A stretch of DNA of 64,000 nucleotides from an uncultured Fibrobacter sp. Lineage in GTDB: Bacteria; Fibrobacterota; Fibrobacteria; Fibrobacterales; Fibrobacteraceae. The stretch lies in NCBI GenBank assembly GCA_934699585.1, contig CAKUWY010000009.1:62001-126000 (forward strand). Direction: 5' to 3'. The translations under genes were made by a program, and so were the position numbers. Shown here piece by piece: positions 31,526 through 40,203 of the stretch; the first letter of the stretch is position 1; each line of letters begins with the position of its first letter. A model generated the notes under the pieces. It ran no database searches. It worked only from the letters and a program-made list of their open reading frames with translations, and had not been told where the DNA came from.

Positions 31526-32235
31526 AGAAGTTTCAAGACAGGATACAGTATTTCGCTTCCGATGTAGATTCTACATTGGTAAAGATTATCGTGTGCGCCG
31601 TGGTGTTCCACCTGGCCATTGTCGGAATCTGTATTGCTTTCCACTACGTGAACGTGAAGCCTGAGCCGGAGCCCATTCCCGTGTTCGAAATGGTGCAGGT
31701 GTCCGAGCCCGCGCCGCCTGCGCCGCCCAAGACGCAGCCCCCACCACCAAAGCCAAAGCCCAAACCCAAGGTCAACAAGCGATTGCCGCCGGAAATAAAG
31801 CCCGAGCCCAAGGAAAAGCCGGAGGTGGTGGACGAAGATCCGAAACCGCCCGAGCCCACGCCGGAACCGGTGGATGATTTCCCGGTGGACGACATGGACC
31901 TGCCTGTGGCGCTTGAAGCCCCGAGTCTTGATCCTGTGGGTTCTGTGGACATGGACCCTCTGATGCAGGTGTACCTGGAACAGCTCAAGAAGATTATCAT
32001 GAGTAATTTCAGGCCACCCAAAGATCTTAAGGTGGGTCGTGACGCCAAGACTACTGTGCAATTTACGGTAGACCGATTCGGTAAGATTTCGGCGGTGATC
32101 CTCAAGAAATCTTCGGGCAACAAGGCCTGGGACCATCTGTCGGTGCGTGCTATCCAGATTTCCAAGGTGCCGGAGTTGCCCTTCAATTACCGAGCTCCGA
32201 ATTTGGTGCTGAATTTCAACTTTACGCCTAACTGA
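31522..32235 (+). CDS. tolA: TolA/TonB-type energy transducer
   Basis: 237 residues. One N-terminal membrane helix (about 20-42), then a long Pro/Lys/Glu-rich periplasm-spanning stretch (PKPKPKPKV, PEPKEKPEVV) and a TonB-like C-terminal domain from about 160. That domain is recognisable by TTVQFTVDRFGKISAVILKKSSGN and the closing NLVLNFNF strand. By position between tolR and tolB it takes the TolA role, although its domain and proline spacer look more like TonB than the helical E. coli TolA. Confidence 0.88.
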   Translation: MKKFQDRIQYFASDVDSTLVKIIVCAVVFHLAIVGICIAFHYVNVKPEPEPIPVFEMVQVSEPAPPAPPKTQPPPPKPKPKPKVNKRLPPEIKPEPKEKPEVVDEDPKPPEPTPEPVDDFPVDDMDLPVALEAPSLDPVGSVDMDPLMQVYLEQLKKIIMSNFRPPKDLKVGRDAKTTVQFTVDRFGKISAVILKKSSGNKAWDHLSVRAIQISKVPELPFNYRAPNLVLNFNFTPN

Positions 32236-32267
32236 TTTTGTATAATTGTAAGAGAGTGTTTTTAAGA

Positions 32268-33575
32268 ATGAGAGAAAATTTGAAAAGGTTTGTTTGGGGT
32301 CTTGTCCTTGCCTTGGCCTGCGTGGCACCGCAGGGAGTGTTTGCCTCTATCGATACTATTGCCGTAGATGTGGGAATTTCTGTTTTCAAGACTACGCCCA
32401 TAGGCATTGTTCCCTTTGAAGAAAAACCGGGTATAGATTGGATCGAAGAATGGCCTCACCAGATTTTGACTCGCGATGCGAACCTTTCGGGGCGCTTTGA
32501 CGTGGTGGCTTCTGAAAAGTTCAACTTGGCCCTGTTCAGCCGTTCCAAGGCGAAACATTACATGACGGGTAAGGTGGAACCCACTAGCGATGGCCGCCTT
32601 GCCGTGGATTGCTACCTGTATGTGTCCCAGTCCAAGACGCTCCTTTTGGGAGAACGCTATACGGTGCCCCAGAAGGAACTTCGCCGGGCTATGCATGCCT
32701 TCTTTGACAAGGTGATTTACCAGCTGTGGGGCGAGCGCGGTGTGGCAAGCACCCGCATTGCATATGTTTCGAAGATTGACGGCGTGAAGCAGGTGGTGGT
32801 GTCCGACTACGATGGATTCCACCGCTCCCAGATTACCAGGGATTCTACCATCAGCATGATGCCGGTGTGGACCCGCGGTAACAAGGGCCTTGTATATGTG
32901 AATTTCAAGACCAACCGCCCGAGACTCTACACCAAGAACTTCGGCAGACCCGAAAGACCCCTGTTCGAACAGTTCGACCAGACATATAGTCCTGCGGTGA
33001 ACCCTGTGAACGGGGAACTGTTGTTCTCGTCTTCTAAGGACGGCAAGACGGATTTGTATATCGGCAATATGGAAACGGGCAAGGCCCGTAAGTTCGCCTA
33101 CCTCAAGAGCAACCAGACCAGCCCCGCCTGGAGTCCGTATGCTACCGAGGTGTTGTTTACCAGCGACCGCGGCGGTGGCCCCCAGATTTTTGTAATGGGC
33201 AAGGACGGAAGTGACTTGCGTCGTGTGACCTTTATGGGCCGCTACAACGAACGCGCCAGCTGGTCACCCGAGGGAGACCGCATTGCCTACACCTCCATGG
33301 ATAACGGCAAGATGAACATTTACACCTGCGCTCTGGACGGTAGCGACATTGTGCAGCTCACCAATAACGCAGGTAATAACGAACATCCCACCTGGTCGCC
33401 CGACGGCAAGCTCATTGCCTTTGCGAGCAACCGGAGCGGTACGTACCAGATTTACATTATGCGGAAAGACGGAAGCAACGTGACCCGCATTACCCAGGCC
33501 GGCGAAAATACTTCGCCTACATGGTCCTGGTTCTACGATGAAAATAAACCACAACCTAAAGAAGGATCCAAATGA
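32268..33575 (+). CDS. tolB: Tol-Pal system protein TolB
   Basis: 435 residues from the ATG at 32268. Signal peptide cleaved after VFA. N-terminal domain (about 30-160), then a six-bladed beta-propeller with blades marked SPAWSPYATEVLFTSDRGG, RASWSPEGDRIAYTSMDNG and HPTWSPDGKLIAFASNRSG. It binds Pal in the periplasm. Upstream TTG and GTG codons in frame would add ten residues; a TATAAT at 32241 may be a secondary promoter. Overlaps pal by four bases. Confidence 0.94.
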   Translation: MRENLKRFVWGLVLALACVAPQGVFASIDTIAVDVGISVFKTTPIGIVPFEEKPGIDWIEEWPHQILTRDANLSGRFDVVASEKFNLALFSRSKAKHYMTGKVEPTSDGRLAVDCYLYVSQSKTLLLGERYTVPQKELRRAMHAFFDKVIYQLWGERGVASTRIAYVSKIDGVKQVVVSDYDGFHRSQITRDSTISMMPVWTRGNKGLVYVNFKTNRPRLYTKNFGRPERPLFEQFDQTYSPAVNPVNGELLFSSSKDGKTDLYIGNMETGKARKFAYLKSNQTSPAWSPYATEVLFTSDRGGGPQIFVMGKDGSDLRRVTFMGRYNERASWSPEGDRIAYTSMDNGKMNIYTCALDGSDIVQLTNNAGNNEHPTWSPDGKLIAFASNRSGTYQIYIMRKDGSNVTRITQAGENTSPTWSWFYDENKPQPKEGSK

Positions 33576-34156
33576 AAAACATCGTCAAGATTGCATTGAT
33601 TTCTAGCGCTGCCTGCCTTGCCCTGGTGGCGTGTGCCAAGAAGCAGCAACCCCAGACTGACCCTGCTGCCGAAGCCGCTCCTGCCGCTGCCGCAGGTCAG
33701 GAGGCCGCTCCTGCCATGACTCAGGCCCAGGCTGATTCTCTGGCTGCCGAACAGGCCCGCCTGGAAGCGGAACGCCTGGAAGCGGAACGCGCCCGCTTGG
33801 AAGCGCTTATCAACCAGATTATGTCCGAAGACGTCTACTTCGACTTTGACCGTTCGGAACTCACCGAAAAGGCCAAGGAACTTTTGGCACAGGTGGGCGA
33901 ACTGTTGCTGAAGGAAAAGCGCTTCACCATTACCATCGAAGGCCACACCGATGCCCGCGGTACAGAAGACTACAACTTTACCTTGGGAGCAAAGCGCGCC
34001 ATGAAGGTGAAGGAATTCCTGGCCGCTTACGGTATCGAAAATAGCCGTATGGAATCGGTGAGTTACGGTAAGGAAGCTCCCAAGGCACAGGGTGAAACCG
34101 AGGAGGCCTATTCCCAGAACCGCCGCGCCAACTTCCGCGTGAACATCAAGCAGTAA
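33572..34156 (+). CDS. pal: Peptidoglycan-associated lipoprotein Pal
   Basis: 194 residues. Lipobox LVAC, an Ala/Pro linker, a short coiled coil of LEAERLEAERARLEA, then an OmpA-like peptidoglycan-binding domain from about 85. The domain has VYFDFDRSELTEKAKELL, IEGHTDARGTEDYNFTLGAKRA and a final NRRANFRV. Start codon overlaps the tolB stop. Anchors the outer membrane to the wall. Confidence 0.96.
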   Translation: MKNIVKIALISSAACLALVACAKKQQPQTDPAAEAAPAAAAGQEAAPAMTQAQADSLAAEQARLEAERLEAERARLEALINQIMSEDVYFDFDRSELTEKAKELLAQVGELLLKEKRFTITIEGHTDARGTEDYNFTLGAKRAMKVKEFLAAYGIENSRMESVSYGKEAPKAQGETEEAYSQNRRANFRVNIKQ

Positions 34157-34245
34157 TATAGGTTATAGGTATTAGGTTTTAGGTAGTAGGTATTAGGTCC
34201 GAGGCCCTAACCCCTAGATTCTAAATCCTAGCCCCTAAATTTCAA
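34157..34245. repeat. TAGGTATTAGGTTTTAGG / CCTAGCCCCTAAATCC repeat in the tol operon
   Basis: Starts two bases after the pal stop region with TAGGTTATAGGTATTAGG units, then switches to CCTAACCCCTAGATTC units. It thus contains both orientations of the tandem family inside one operon. Confidence 0.65.
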
Positions 34246-34269
34246 TAATCTATTCATTCTTCAACCATT

Positions 34270-35205
34270 ATGAATATGAAACGTTTATCGATTTGTATTG
34301 CCGCGACGCTTATAGCCCTTACGGGCTGTTCCAAGATCACCATGCTCCGTACCGAGGAGATGAAGGCTGTGGGTAGCGATGTGCAGACAGGTATGCAGCA
34401 GGGTCTGGATTCTGCCGTGCTGAAACTTTCTGCAGAGAACGATTCCCTGCGTGCGGAGATGGATAGCCTGAAGGCTCAGTTGGAGGCCTCTGCCCTAGTG
34501 CAAAAGCGCATGATGGCCGAAGTCACCATGCTGTCGCGCCGTATGGGCGATGAATCGGAAAGGAACGATTCCAGACAAGAGGAAATCATCTACCGCTTGG
34601 ATATGCTGCTGGGCAAGAGCGACAAGATTCTGGCCAAGAAGGTTGTGGTCAGCGGTGCTCCTGCGGCTCCAATTTCTATGGACAGCCTGGAGCGTGAAGC
34701 CGAAAAGCTGGTAGAGGCCGAAGCCATGTTCAATACGGCCCGTTCCGATTACCATCGCGGTGAATACAAGCTGGCCTACGCCGGTTTCAAGCAGGTCTAT
34801 GAACAGATGAAGACCGGTGAACTTGGGGAGAATTCATTGTACTGGATGGCGCTGTGTCTGATTGACGCCAATCAGGTGGAAAAGGCCAAGAAAGTGTTTA
34901 CGAGCCTTGCGGACGCTTTCCCCGAGGGCCAGAAGGTCTGCACCACCATGTTTAAGCTGGCGGCTATTTACAGCACCGAAGGCAACATCGATATGCAGAA
35001 GCAGTACCTGCAGAAGATCCTGAACAGCAAAACTTGCTCTACTTCGGGAGAATTCGAACAGGCCGCAGAGATTCTGCAGGAGATTCTGGAGCAAGAGACA
35101 CAGGCGGGTCCCAAGGCTGCTGAGCCTTCGAATGGTCCTGAGGCCGCCGCACCTGCGACGGATGCCCCTGCGACAGAAGCTCAGCCTGCCGCACCAGCGC
35201 AGTAA
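34270..35205 (+). CDS. cpoB: CpoB/YbgF-like Tol-Pal accessory lipoprotein
   Basis: 311 residues. Lipobox LTGC, a coiled coil (about 45-110, SAENDSLRAEMDSLKAQLEAS), then TPR repeats from about 150 to 270 (ARSDYHRGEYKLAYAGFKQV, GENSLYWMALCLIDANQVEK, AAEILQEI) and an Ala/Pro tail. Coiled coil plus TPR after pal is the arrangement of CpoB, which coordinates wall synthesis with Tol action. E. coli CpoB is not a lipoprotein; lipidation here is a difference. The start is ATG 34270 or the in-frame ATG at 34276. Confidence 0.85.
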   Translation: MNMKRLSICIAATLIALTGCSKITMLRTEEMKAVGSDVQTGMQQGLDSAVLKLSAENDSLRAEMDSLKAQLEASALVQKRMMAEVTMLSRRMGDESERNDSRQEEIIYRLDMLLGKSDKILAKKVVVSGAPAAPISMDSLEREAEKLVEAEAMFNTARSDYHRGEYKLAYAGFKQVYEQMKTGELGENSLYWMALCLIDANQVEKAKKVFTSLADAFPEGQKVCTTMFKLAAIYSTEGNIDMQKQYLQKILNSKTCSTSGEFEQAAEILQEILEQETQAGPKAAEPSNGPEAAAPATDAPATEAQPAAPAQ

Positions 35206-35257
35206 TTCTTGGCGTCAACTCCGTAATTCCAGATAGTGGCCCGATGGCCACCATGAC

Positions 35258-35289
35258 GAAAAAAGGCGAGTCGGATGACTCGCCCTTTC
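35258..35289 (+). terminator. Terminator of the tol operon
   Basis: AGGCGAGTC-GGAT-GACTCGCC flanked by an A-run and CTTTCT; it could serve both directions. Confidence 0.75.
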
Positions 35290-35306
35290 TGAGTGTCGGG
35301 TAGGTC

Positions 35307-35332
35307 TTAGGGAGGGCATAAGCCCTCCCTAA
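35307..35332. terminator. Hairpin after the porin-like gene
   Basis: Perfect 11-bp stem TTAGGGAGGGC-ATAA-GCCCTCCCTAA, four bases past the stop of the minus-strand gene. No long T-run. Confidence 0.5.
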
Positions 35333-35335
35333 TCA

Positions 35336-36430
35336 TTACTTAATCGTGCTGGTGAGGCGGAAGGCGAGACCGACGTCGCTGACTTCGTTTTCGCTATAGA
35401 CGCTGAACTGCAGCTTGGACTTGCCGATGTTACGGACCAGGGCCACGGTCCATGCCCAGTCATCCATTTCGGCCTTGCTGTTTGCCATAATCTGCCTGTC
35501 GTTGATGTATTCCCCTTCTACCATCAGGTTAGAAAGCAACACGTTCATCACGGGGACCAAACGGACGGGGAATTCCAGGCCAACGTAAGTGGGCTGGTAG
35601 TAGATGCCCGGCTGGAAATACTTGGATTCGGGAGCGATATAGTTGGGAGCCTTGGTGTTGATGTCGTCATCCTGGGTGTAGATGCAGGCGTATTCACCGT
35701 AGAGGCGCAGGTTCGGGATAATGGAGTAGCTCGCGTAGGCGGCAACACGGTGGGTGAGGTAGGCAGTGTTTTGCACCACGTCGATGAGGTTTCCACGGTA
35801 GGCGGCCTTGACTTCTAGCGGGAAGGTGAACTTCATGTCGTCTTCTACACGGAGGTAGCCCTGGTTGGCGTTGCCGTCTTTAGTAGCGAGCATGGCGTTC
35901 AGCTGGTTGTTCTGGTGCTTCCAGCCAAGTTCGATGGCGTTGTGGCTGTAATCGCGCATCCAGAGACCGCGCTTGGTCAGGTCCTTGTCGATATAGGTAC
36001 CGTAGTGGGTGGACTGGGACCAGTCCGTTTTCCAACGACCGATTTTCAGGTTCACCTGGTCAAGGTCTGTAACCTTCCACTTGTAGTTTGCCCAGTAGAG
36101 GTCGGCGAGAATCTTGTCTTGTGCGGACTTGGTGGCCTTGGCGTTGCCATTTTCATCGGTGGCTACATCCGTTACGTTCTTGTTGCCGAATTCCGGAGCG
36201 AAAATGCGGAGCATGATGGTTCCGTCCAGGTTGTCGCTTTTGTACTGACCGCCCACGTTGGCGCGAATCCATCCGCTGCTGAAATTATGGTCATCGTCAT
36301 TGATGGACTTGGTGACCTGGGTTTGCACATTTCCCTTGAGGGTCATATTGTCGGTAACGCTGGCTGCGTCTGCGGCATAGGCGGCAATGCCTGTGGCGAG
36401 AATAGCTGCACCGAAGATTCCGTAATTCAT
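35336..36430 (-). CDS. Porin-like outer-membrane beta-barrel protein
   Basis: 364 residues. Signal peptide (cleavage after AYA near residue 19). The rest is alternating amphipathic strands with repeated aromatic ends, e.g. SSGWIRANVGGQYKSDNLDG, ADLYWANYKWKV, VAAYASYSIIPNLRLYGEYA, and a last strand VGLAFRLTSTIK. It resembles substrate-specific porins in overall look, but no family motif is firm. AGGAG ribosome site. A TAAATTTG element lies 32 bp before the start. Monocistronic. Confidence 0.78.
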   Translation of the reverse strand: MNYGIFGAAILATGIAAYAADAASVTDNMTLKGNVQTQVTKSINDDDHNFSSGWIRANVGGQYKSDNLDGTIMLRIFAPEFGNKNVTDVATDENGNAKATKSAQDKILADLYWANYKWKVTDLDQVNLKIGRWKTDWSQSTHYGTYIDKDLTKRGLWMRDYSHNAIELGWKHQNNQLNAMLATKDGNANQGYLRVEDDMKFTFPLEVKAAYRGNLIDVVQNTAYLTHRVAAYASYSIIPNLRLYGEYACIYTQDDDINTKAPNYIAPESKYFQPGIYYQPTYVGLEFPVRLVPVMNVLLSNLMVEGEYINDRQIMANSKAEMDDWAWTVALVRNIGKSKLQFSVYSENEVSDVGLAFRLTSTIK

Positions 36431-36461
36431 AGGGTGAAACTCCTGTTACATTTGTACGAGA

Positions 36462-36469
36462 CAAATTTA
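36462..36469 (-). promoter_or_regulatory. TAnnTTTG promoter element of the porin-like gene
   Basis: TAAATTTG on the minus strand, 31 bases before the ATG, leaving room for a leader with AGGAG. Confidence 0.5.
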
Positions 36470-36515
36470 GTTTTTTTAATGTTATTTTGTTAAATTGAGG
36501 TAAAAAGAGGTTATT

Positions 36516-37061
36516 ATGCAAATACTTTTTTTGATGGCCGACGGTTTCGAGGAAACCGAATTTGTGACTCCTTTCGACTACCTGCAGCGGGCGGGTTTTG
36601 AGGTCGCTCTCGCAAGCGTTTCCGGCAATGTCGAAGTGGTAGGGTCTCACGGTCTTAAAATCCAGACGGATTTTGCACTTTCGGGAGCCGATACCGCAAA
36701 GTTTGGCGCCGTCCTTTTGCCCGGTGGCGGCCCCGGCGTCAGGAACCTGAAGGCCTCTGCCGATGTGGAGAAGGTCATTTGCGATTTCAACGATCAGGAC
36801 AAGTGGATTCTTGCCATCTGCGCCGCTCCTTTGGTACTCAGCAAGGCGGGAATCTTGGTGGATAGAACCGCCACTTGTTTCCCTGGTTGCGAAGTGGAGC
36901 TAGTCTGCAACAAGTTTCTGGAAGATCGTGTGGTGGTGGACGGCAATATTGTCACCAGTCGCGGCGCGGGCACCGCCGAAGAATTTGCCTTCGAGTGCAT
37001 CGCTCAACTGGGCAGCCGCGACCTTGCGGAAAAAATCCGCAAGCAGGTGGTGGCGCGGTAG
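36516..37061 (+). CDS. DJ-1/YajL family protein
   Basis: 181 residues, class I glutamine-amidotransferase-like fold, DJ-1/PfpI superfamily. Seen: N-terminal FLMADGFEETEFVTPFDYLQ with the conserved Glu, LLPGGGPGVRNLK, the nucleophile-elbow cysteine in LAICAAPLVLSKAG, and VTSRGAGTAEEFA. Members are linked to protein repair or detoxification of glyoxals; which applies here is not decidable. GAGG ribosome site. Divergent from the porin-like gene. Confidence 0.9.
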   Translation: MQILFLMADGFEETEFVTPFDYLQRAGFEVALASVSGNVEVVGSHGLKIQTDFALSGADTAKFGAVLLPGGGPGVRNLKASADVEKVICDFNDQDKWILAICAAPLVLSKAGILVDRTATCFPGCEVELVCNKFLEDRVVVDGNIVTSRGAGTAEEFAFECIAQLGSRDLAEKIRKQVVAR

Positions 37062-37461
37062 ATGTGAGGTCGGGGCTTCGCCCCTTTGAGGTATGGGGTA
37101 TGAGGTGTGGTCCTTCAGGTCAAGCAATGTGGAATGTGTAGTGAATCAAGAGTTGTCAATTGTGAATGCCGTTATGTTCATGATTTTCAACACGACTTGT
37201 TTCTTCTATAAATGAAAACTCATAACTGATCACTGAAGACTGAGGACGACTTTGGCGACTTCAAGCGGGTCCTCACTTTCGTGAGCATGACAAATCTTGG
37301 GACCCGCGCCCCTAACACCTACAACCTATTACCTATTACCTGCTTAGTCCATCTTTAAAAGAACTGTATGGATCTCGTCCCCTATCGCTGCGCTCCAGCG
37401 CCCAGGATGACGTTCCTAACCACCAATCACTAGCCTCTATATCCTAGCCCCTAAATCCTAA
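37062..37461. repeat. 400-bp gap filled with several repeat families
   Basis: 37065-37150: TGAGGTATGGGGTATGAGGT type. About 37200-37240: ACTCATAACTGATCACTGA. 37256-37300 and 37370-37412: GTCATCC/GGATGAC REP-like units. 37306-37345 and 37418-37461: CCTAACACCTACAACC and CCTAGCCCCTAAATCC tandems. No gene is supported. Confidence 0.55.
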
Positions 37462-38559
37462 CTACTTCTCGATAATCGCCGAGGCCACGATGCCGTCGCC
37501 GGCGTAGAGCACCATGATCTGGCCGGGGGTGGCGGCGAATTGCGGCGTGTCAAACCGGATAGAAATTTGGTTGTCAGTAAGTTCGGTAATGCTCGCTTCG
37601 GCGAAGGTGTGTCCCAGCCGGATTTTCGCCTGTAGTTTCTGCTGCAGCAGGGGAGAATCCTTGGAAACCATTAGGTTTAGCTGGCTCCCGCTGACTTCGC
37701 TACATTGCAACAGACTGCGAGGGCCGAGCACCACTTGATTCTTCTTGACGTCGATGGCAATCACGAAAAGGGGCTCCGGCTGACCGCCGATGTTGAGCCC
37801 TTTCCTTTGCCCGATGGTGTAATGGATGAACCCTTTGTGTTGCCCCAGGACATTGCCGTTTACATCTACGAAGTCCCCGGGAACGTTGTCGCTTTCGTCA
37901 AAGAGCACGGAGTAGTCGCCGCATTCCAGAAAATCCTGGCTTTCTTTTTTGGAGGCAAAATCTTCCCAGCCGATTTTACGGGCCAGTTCCTTGACCTCTT
38001 CCTTGTGCATCTCGCCCAGGGGGAACAGCACCGAAGAAAGCTGGTCTTCGGTTAACCGGGAAAGGAAATAGGACTGGTCCTTAAAGGTGTCGCGGGCCCT
38101 CCACAGGAACGGTTCCTCGGGGCTCCTGAAATCCAGACGGGCGTAGTGTCCTGTGGCAAAGTAGTCAAAATCTACGCCCATCTTGCGGACGGCGTGGAGC
38201 ATGGCTCCGAACTTGATGGACTGGTTACAGCGTACACATGGGTTAGGCGTGCGGCCCGCCCGGTATTCGGCGCGGAAATAGTCCAGCACGTTTTTCTTGT
38301 ATTCCTCTACCACGGGAACCACGTGGAAGGGAATAGACAGGCGCTTGGCCACATTCTCGGCGGCTGCGATGCTTTCCCCTTCGTTGGGGCCGAAACATCC
38401 GGAGCGGCCTTCCACGATGGGCATGTCGATGGAACCGTCCCAGAGGGCCATGGTAATGCCTATGACATTGTAGCCCTTCTGCTGCAAGGTCCAGGCGGTA
38501 AGGGCGGAATCTACGCCTCCCGAAAGACCGACTGCTACTGTTTTGTTGCCTAGTTCCAT
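37462..38559 (-). CDS. mnmA: tRNA-specific 2-thiouridylase MnmA
   Basis: Thiolates U34 of Lys, Glu and Gln tRNAs. 365 residues. PP-loop GLSGGVDSALTAW, the first catalytic Cys in TPNPCVRCNQSIKF, YFATGHYARL, DQSYFLSRLTEDQL and the FIHYTIGQRKGLNIG block are typical. The second catalytic site, usually SQGICF or similar, reads KKESQDFLECGDYS, with its cysteine displaced by a few residues. Likely leaderless or weakly initiated: TATATTTT lies shortly before the ATG. Confidence 0.96.
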   Translation of the reverse strand: MELGNKTVAVGLSGGVDSALTAWTLQQKGYNVIGITMALWDGSIDMPIVEGRSGCFGPNEGESIAAAENVAKRLSIPFHVVPVVEEYKKNVLDYFRAEYRAGRTPNPCVRCNQSIKFGAMLHAVRKMGVDFDYFATGHYARLDFRSPEEPFLWRARDTFKDQSYFLSRLTEDQLSSVLFPLGEMHKEEVKELARKIGWEDFASKKESQDFLECGDYSVLFDESDNVPGDFVDVNGNVLGQHKGFIHYTIGQRKGLNIGGQPEPLFVIAIDVKKNQVVLGPRSLLQCSEVSGSQLNLMVSKDSPLLQQKLQAKIRLGHTFAEASITELTDNQISIRFDTPQFAATPGQIMVLYAGDGIVASAIIEK

Positions 38560-38606
38560 AATACTAGTGAAAATATAGGAAAACGGAGTCTTGAGACCAC
38601 TAGCCC

Positions 38607-39578
38607 CTAAACCGGAGTCTTGCTTTTTTCGCCAGCGATTTCCCGGACGAGTTTCGGTACTAAGTAGCCTGGCAATTTGGTGCGGATTTCTGCAATCAAT
38701 TCACGCGCCCGCTCGTCGGGAACTTCAAAGTGGGCGACCCCGTTGGCGTGATCCAGCTGGTGCAGATAGTAGGGGAGAACACCCTGTTCAAAAAGCTTGC
38801 GACAGAGAGCTGTTAATTTGTCTGGACTGTCGTTTATACCTTTCAAAAGAACGCTCTGGTTGAGAAGAGTCCAGCCGCAAATTTTGAGGTGGGCAAACAG
38901 GGTGGCCGATTCATCGTCCAGTTCGTCGGCATGGTTCACGTGTGACACAAGAACGCTGTGGAATCGGGTGGGCAGTTCCCGCAACAGTTCAAAATGCTGC
39001 ATTACCAGGTCCGGACGCATTACAGGGAGTCTTGTATGAATGCGGAGCGTAGTGACCGAGGGGTGGGCTGCGATGGATTCCACCAGGTCGCGGAAGGCTC
39101 CGGGCGAAAGCGTGAGGGGGTCGCCTCCGGAGAGGATGACCTCCCATACGTCGCTGTGGGTGTCGAGCCAGTTGCTGACTTCGCGGGCCACGTCGGGTCC
39201 ATTCTGGAAGGGATAGTTCTTGCGGAAGCAGAAGCGGCAACGGACACCGCAGGTGGCGGTCGAGACAATCAGGGCTCGCCGGTCGTATTTCTGGATAACG
39301 CAGTCGGACTTGCTTGCGGGCAGGTCTCCTACCGGGTCGTCAACGAATCCGGGAACCTTTTCCCGTTCTACGGTAAGGGGCAGAACCTCGCGAAGGAGTG
39401 CTTCGGGGTTGCTGGAATTTTTTATCAGGTCGGCGAAGTGCCTTGAACAAAGGAATGGAAATTTGGGCGAAAGGTCGAGTCCGTCTTTGCTTAACTTTGA
39501 GATGATACTTGAAAAATCACTTCCCAAATAGTCTAAAAAGTCTGAAATTTGTGTAAAAACAGTCCCTGGATTTTCCAT
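38607..39578 (-). CDS. epmB: EF-P (R)-beta-lysylation protein EpmB (lysine 2,3-aminomutase-like)
   Basis: 323 residues. Radical-SAM cluster motif CGVRCRFC (Cys110, 114, 117), LSGGDPLTLSP, IHTRLPVMRP, YYLHQLDHANGVAHFEV and a C-terminal GYLVPKLVREIAGEKSKTP, which matches the PLP/substrate end of E. coli EpmB. It converts alpha-lysine to beta-lysine for attachment to elongation factor P. It is divergent from efp with only 40 bp between the starts, which settles the choice of EpmB over a catabolic aminomutase. TATATAATG at the start suggests a leaderless message. The ligase EpmA is not in this window. Confidence 0.95.
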   Translation of the reverse strand: MENPGTVFTQISDFLDYLGSDFSSIISKLSKDGLDLSPKFPFLCSRHFADLIKNSSNPEALLREVLPLTVEREKVPGFVDDPVGDLPASKSDCVIQKYDRRALIVSTATCGVRCRFCFRKNYPFQNGPDVAREVSNWLDTHSDVWEVILSGGDPLTLSPGAFRDLVESIAAHPSVTTLRIHTRLPVMRPDLVMQHFELLRELPTRFHSVLVSHVNHADELDDESATLFAHLKICGWTLLNQSVLLKGINDSPDKLTALCRKLFEQGVLPYYLHQLDHANGVAHFEVPDERARELIAEIRTKLPGYLVPKLVREIAGEKSKTPV

Positions 39579-39618
39579 TATATACTAAATTTAGCTTCAA
39601 AATCAACAAGAGGATAAT

Positions 39619-40203
39619 ATGGGTACTGTAAGCACCAACGAATTCCGCAAGAAACTTAAAATCATGGTTGATGATCAGCCGTACGAAATCATCGAAAACC
39701 AGTTCGTGAAGCCGGGTAAGGGCCAGGCCTTCAACCGCGTTCGCATCAAGAACCTGGTGACCGGCCGCACTCTGGAACGCACCTGGAAGAGTGGCGATAC
39801 GGTGGAAGAAGCCGATGTGACCTTCACCGAAATGACCTACCTTTACAACGACGGTTCTACTTGGTACTTCTTGAACAACGAATCCCAGGAAACCGAAGAA
39901 ATTTCCAAGGAGGCTCTGAACGGCTGCGAAGTTTGGCTCCTGGACGGTGCTACCGTAGAAGTGACTTGGTGGAAGGACCCGAAGTCCGGCGCAACGCTTC
40001 CTATCGAAGTGATTCCGCCTACCTTCGTTGACCTGATGATTGTGGATGCTCCTCCGGCAGTGCAGGGCAACACCAGCGGTAACGTGATGCGTGAAGCCAT
40101 CCTCGAAACCGGTGCCAAGGTGATGATCCCGCTGTTCATCGAGAACAACACCAAGATCCGCGTAGATACTCGCGACGGTTCTTACCTCGAAAGAGCTAAG
40201 TAA
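39619..40203 (+). CDS. efp: Elongation factor P
   Basis: Relieves ribosome stalling at polyproline. 194 residues, three beta-barrel domains. The modified loop reads VKPGKGQAF, with Lys34 in the position beta-lysylated in E. coli; VEEADVTFTEMTYLYNDGSTWYF and the C-terminal IRVDTRDGSYLERAK also match. AGAGG ribosome site. Its modification enzyme EpmB is divergent next door. Stop abuts the stop of the convergent gene. Several proteins here are proline-rich (TolA, SPOR protein, Ala/Pro protein), clients that would need it. Confidence 0.98.
   Translation: MGTVSTNEFRKKLKIMVDDQPYEIIENQFVKPGKGQAFNRVRIKNLVTGRTLERTWKSGDTVEEADVTFTEMTYLYNDGSTWYFLNNESQETEEISKEALNGCEVWLLDGATVEVTWWKDPKSGATLPIEVIPPTFVDLMIVDAPPAVQGNTSGNVMREAILETGAKVMIPLFIENNTKIRVDTRDGSYLERAK

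Noticed and set aside
30416..32235. Reading tolQRA as an ExbB-ExbD-TonB iron-uptake set
   Set aside because: tolB and pal follow directly with four-base overlaps, and no TonB-dependent receptor is near.
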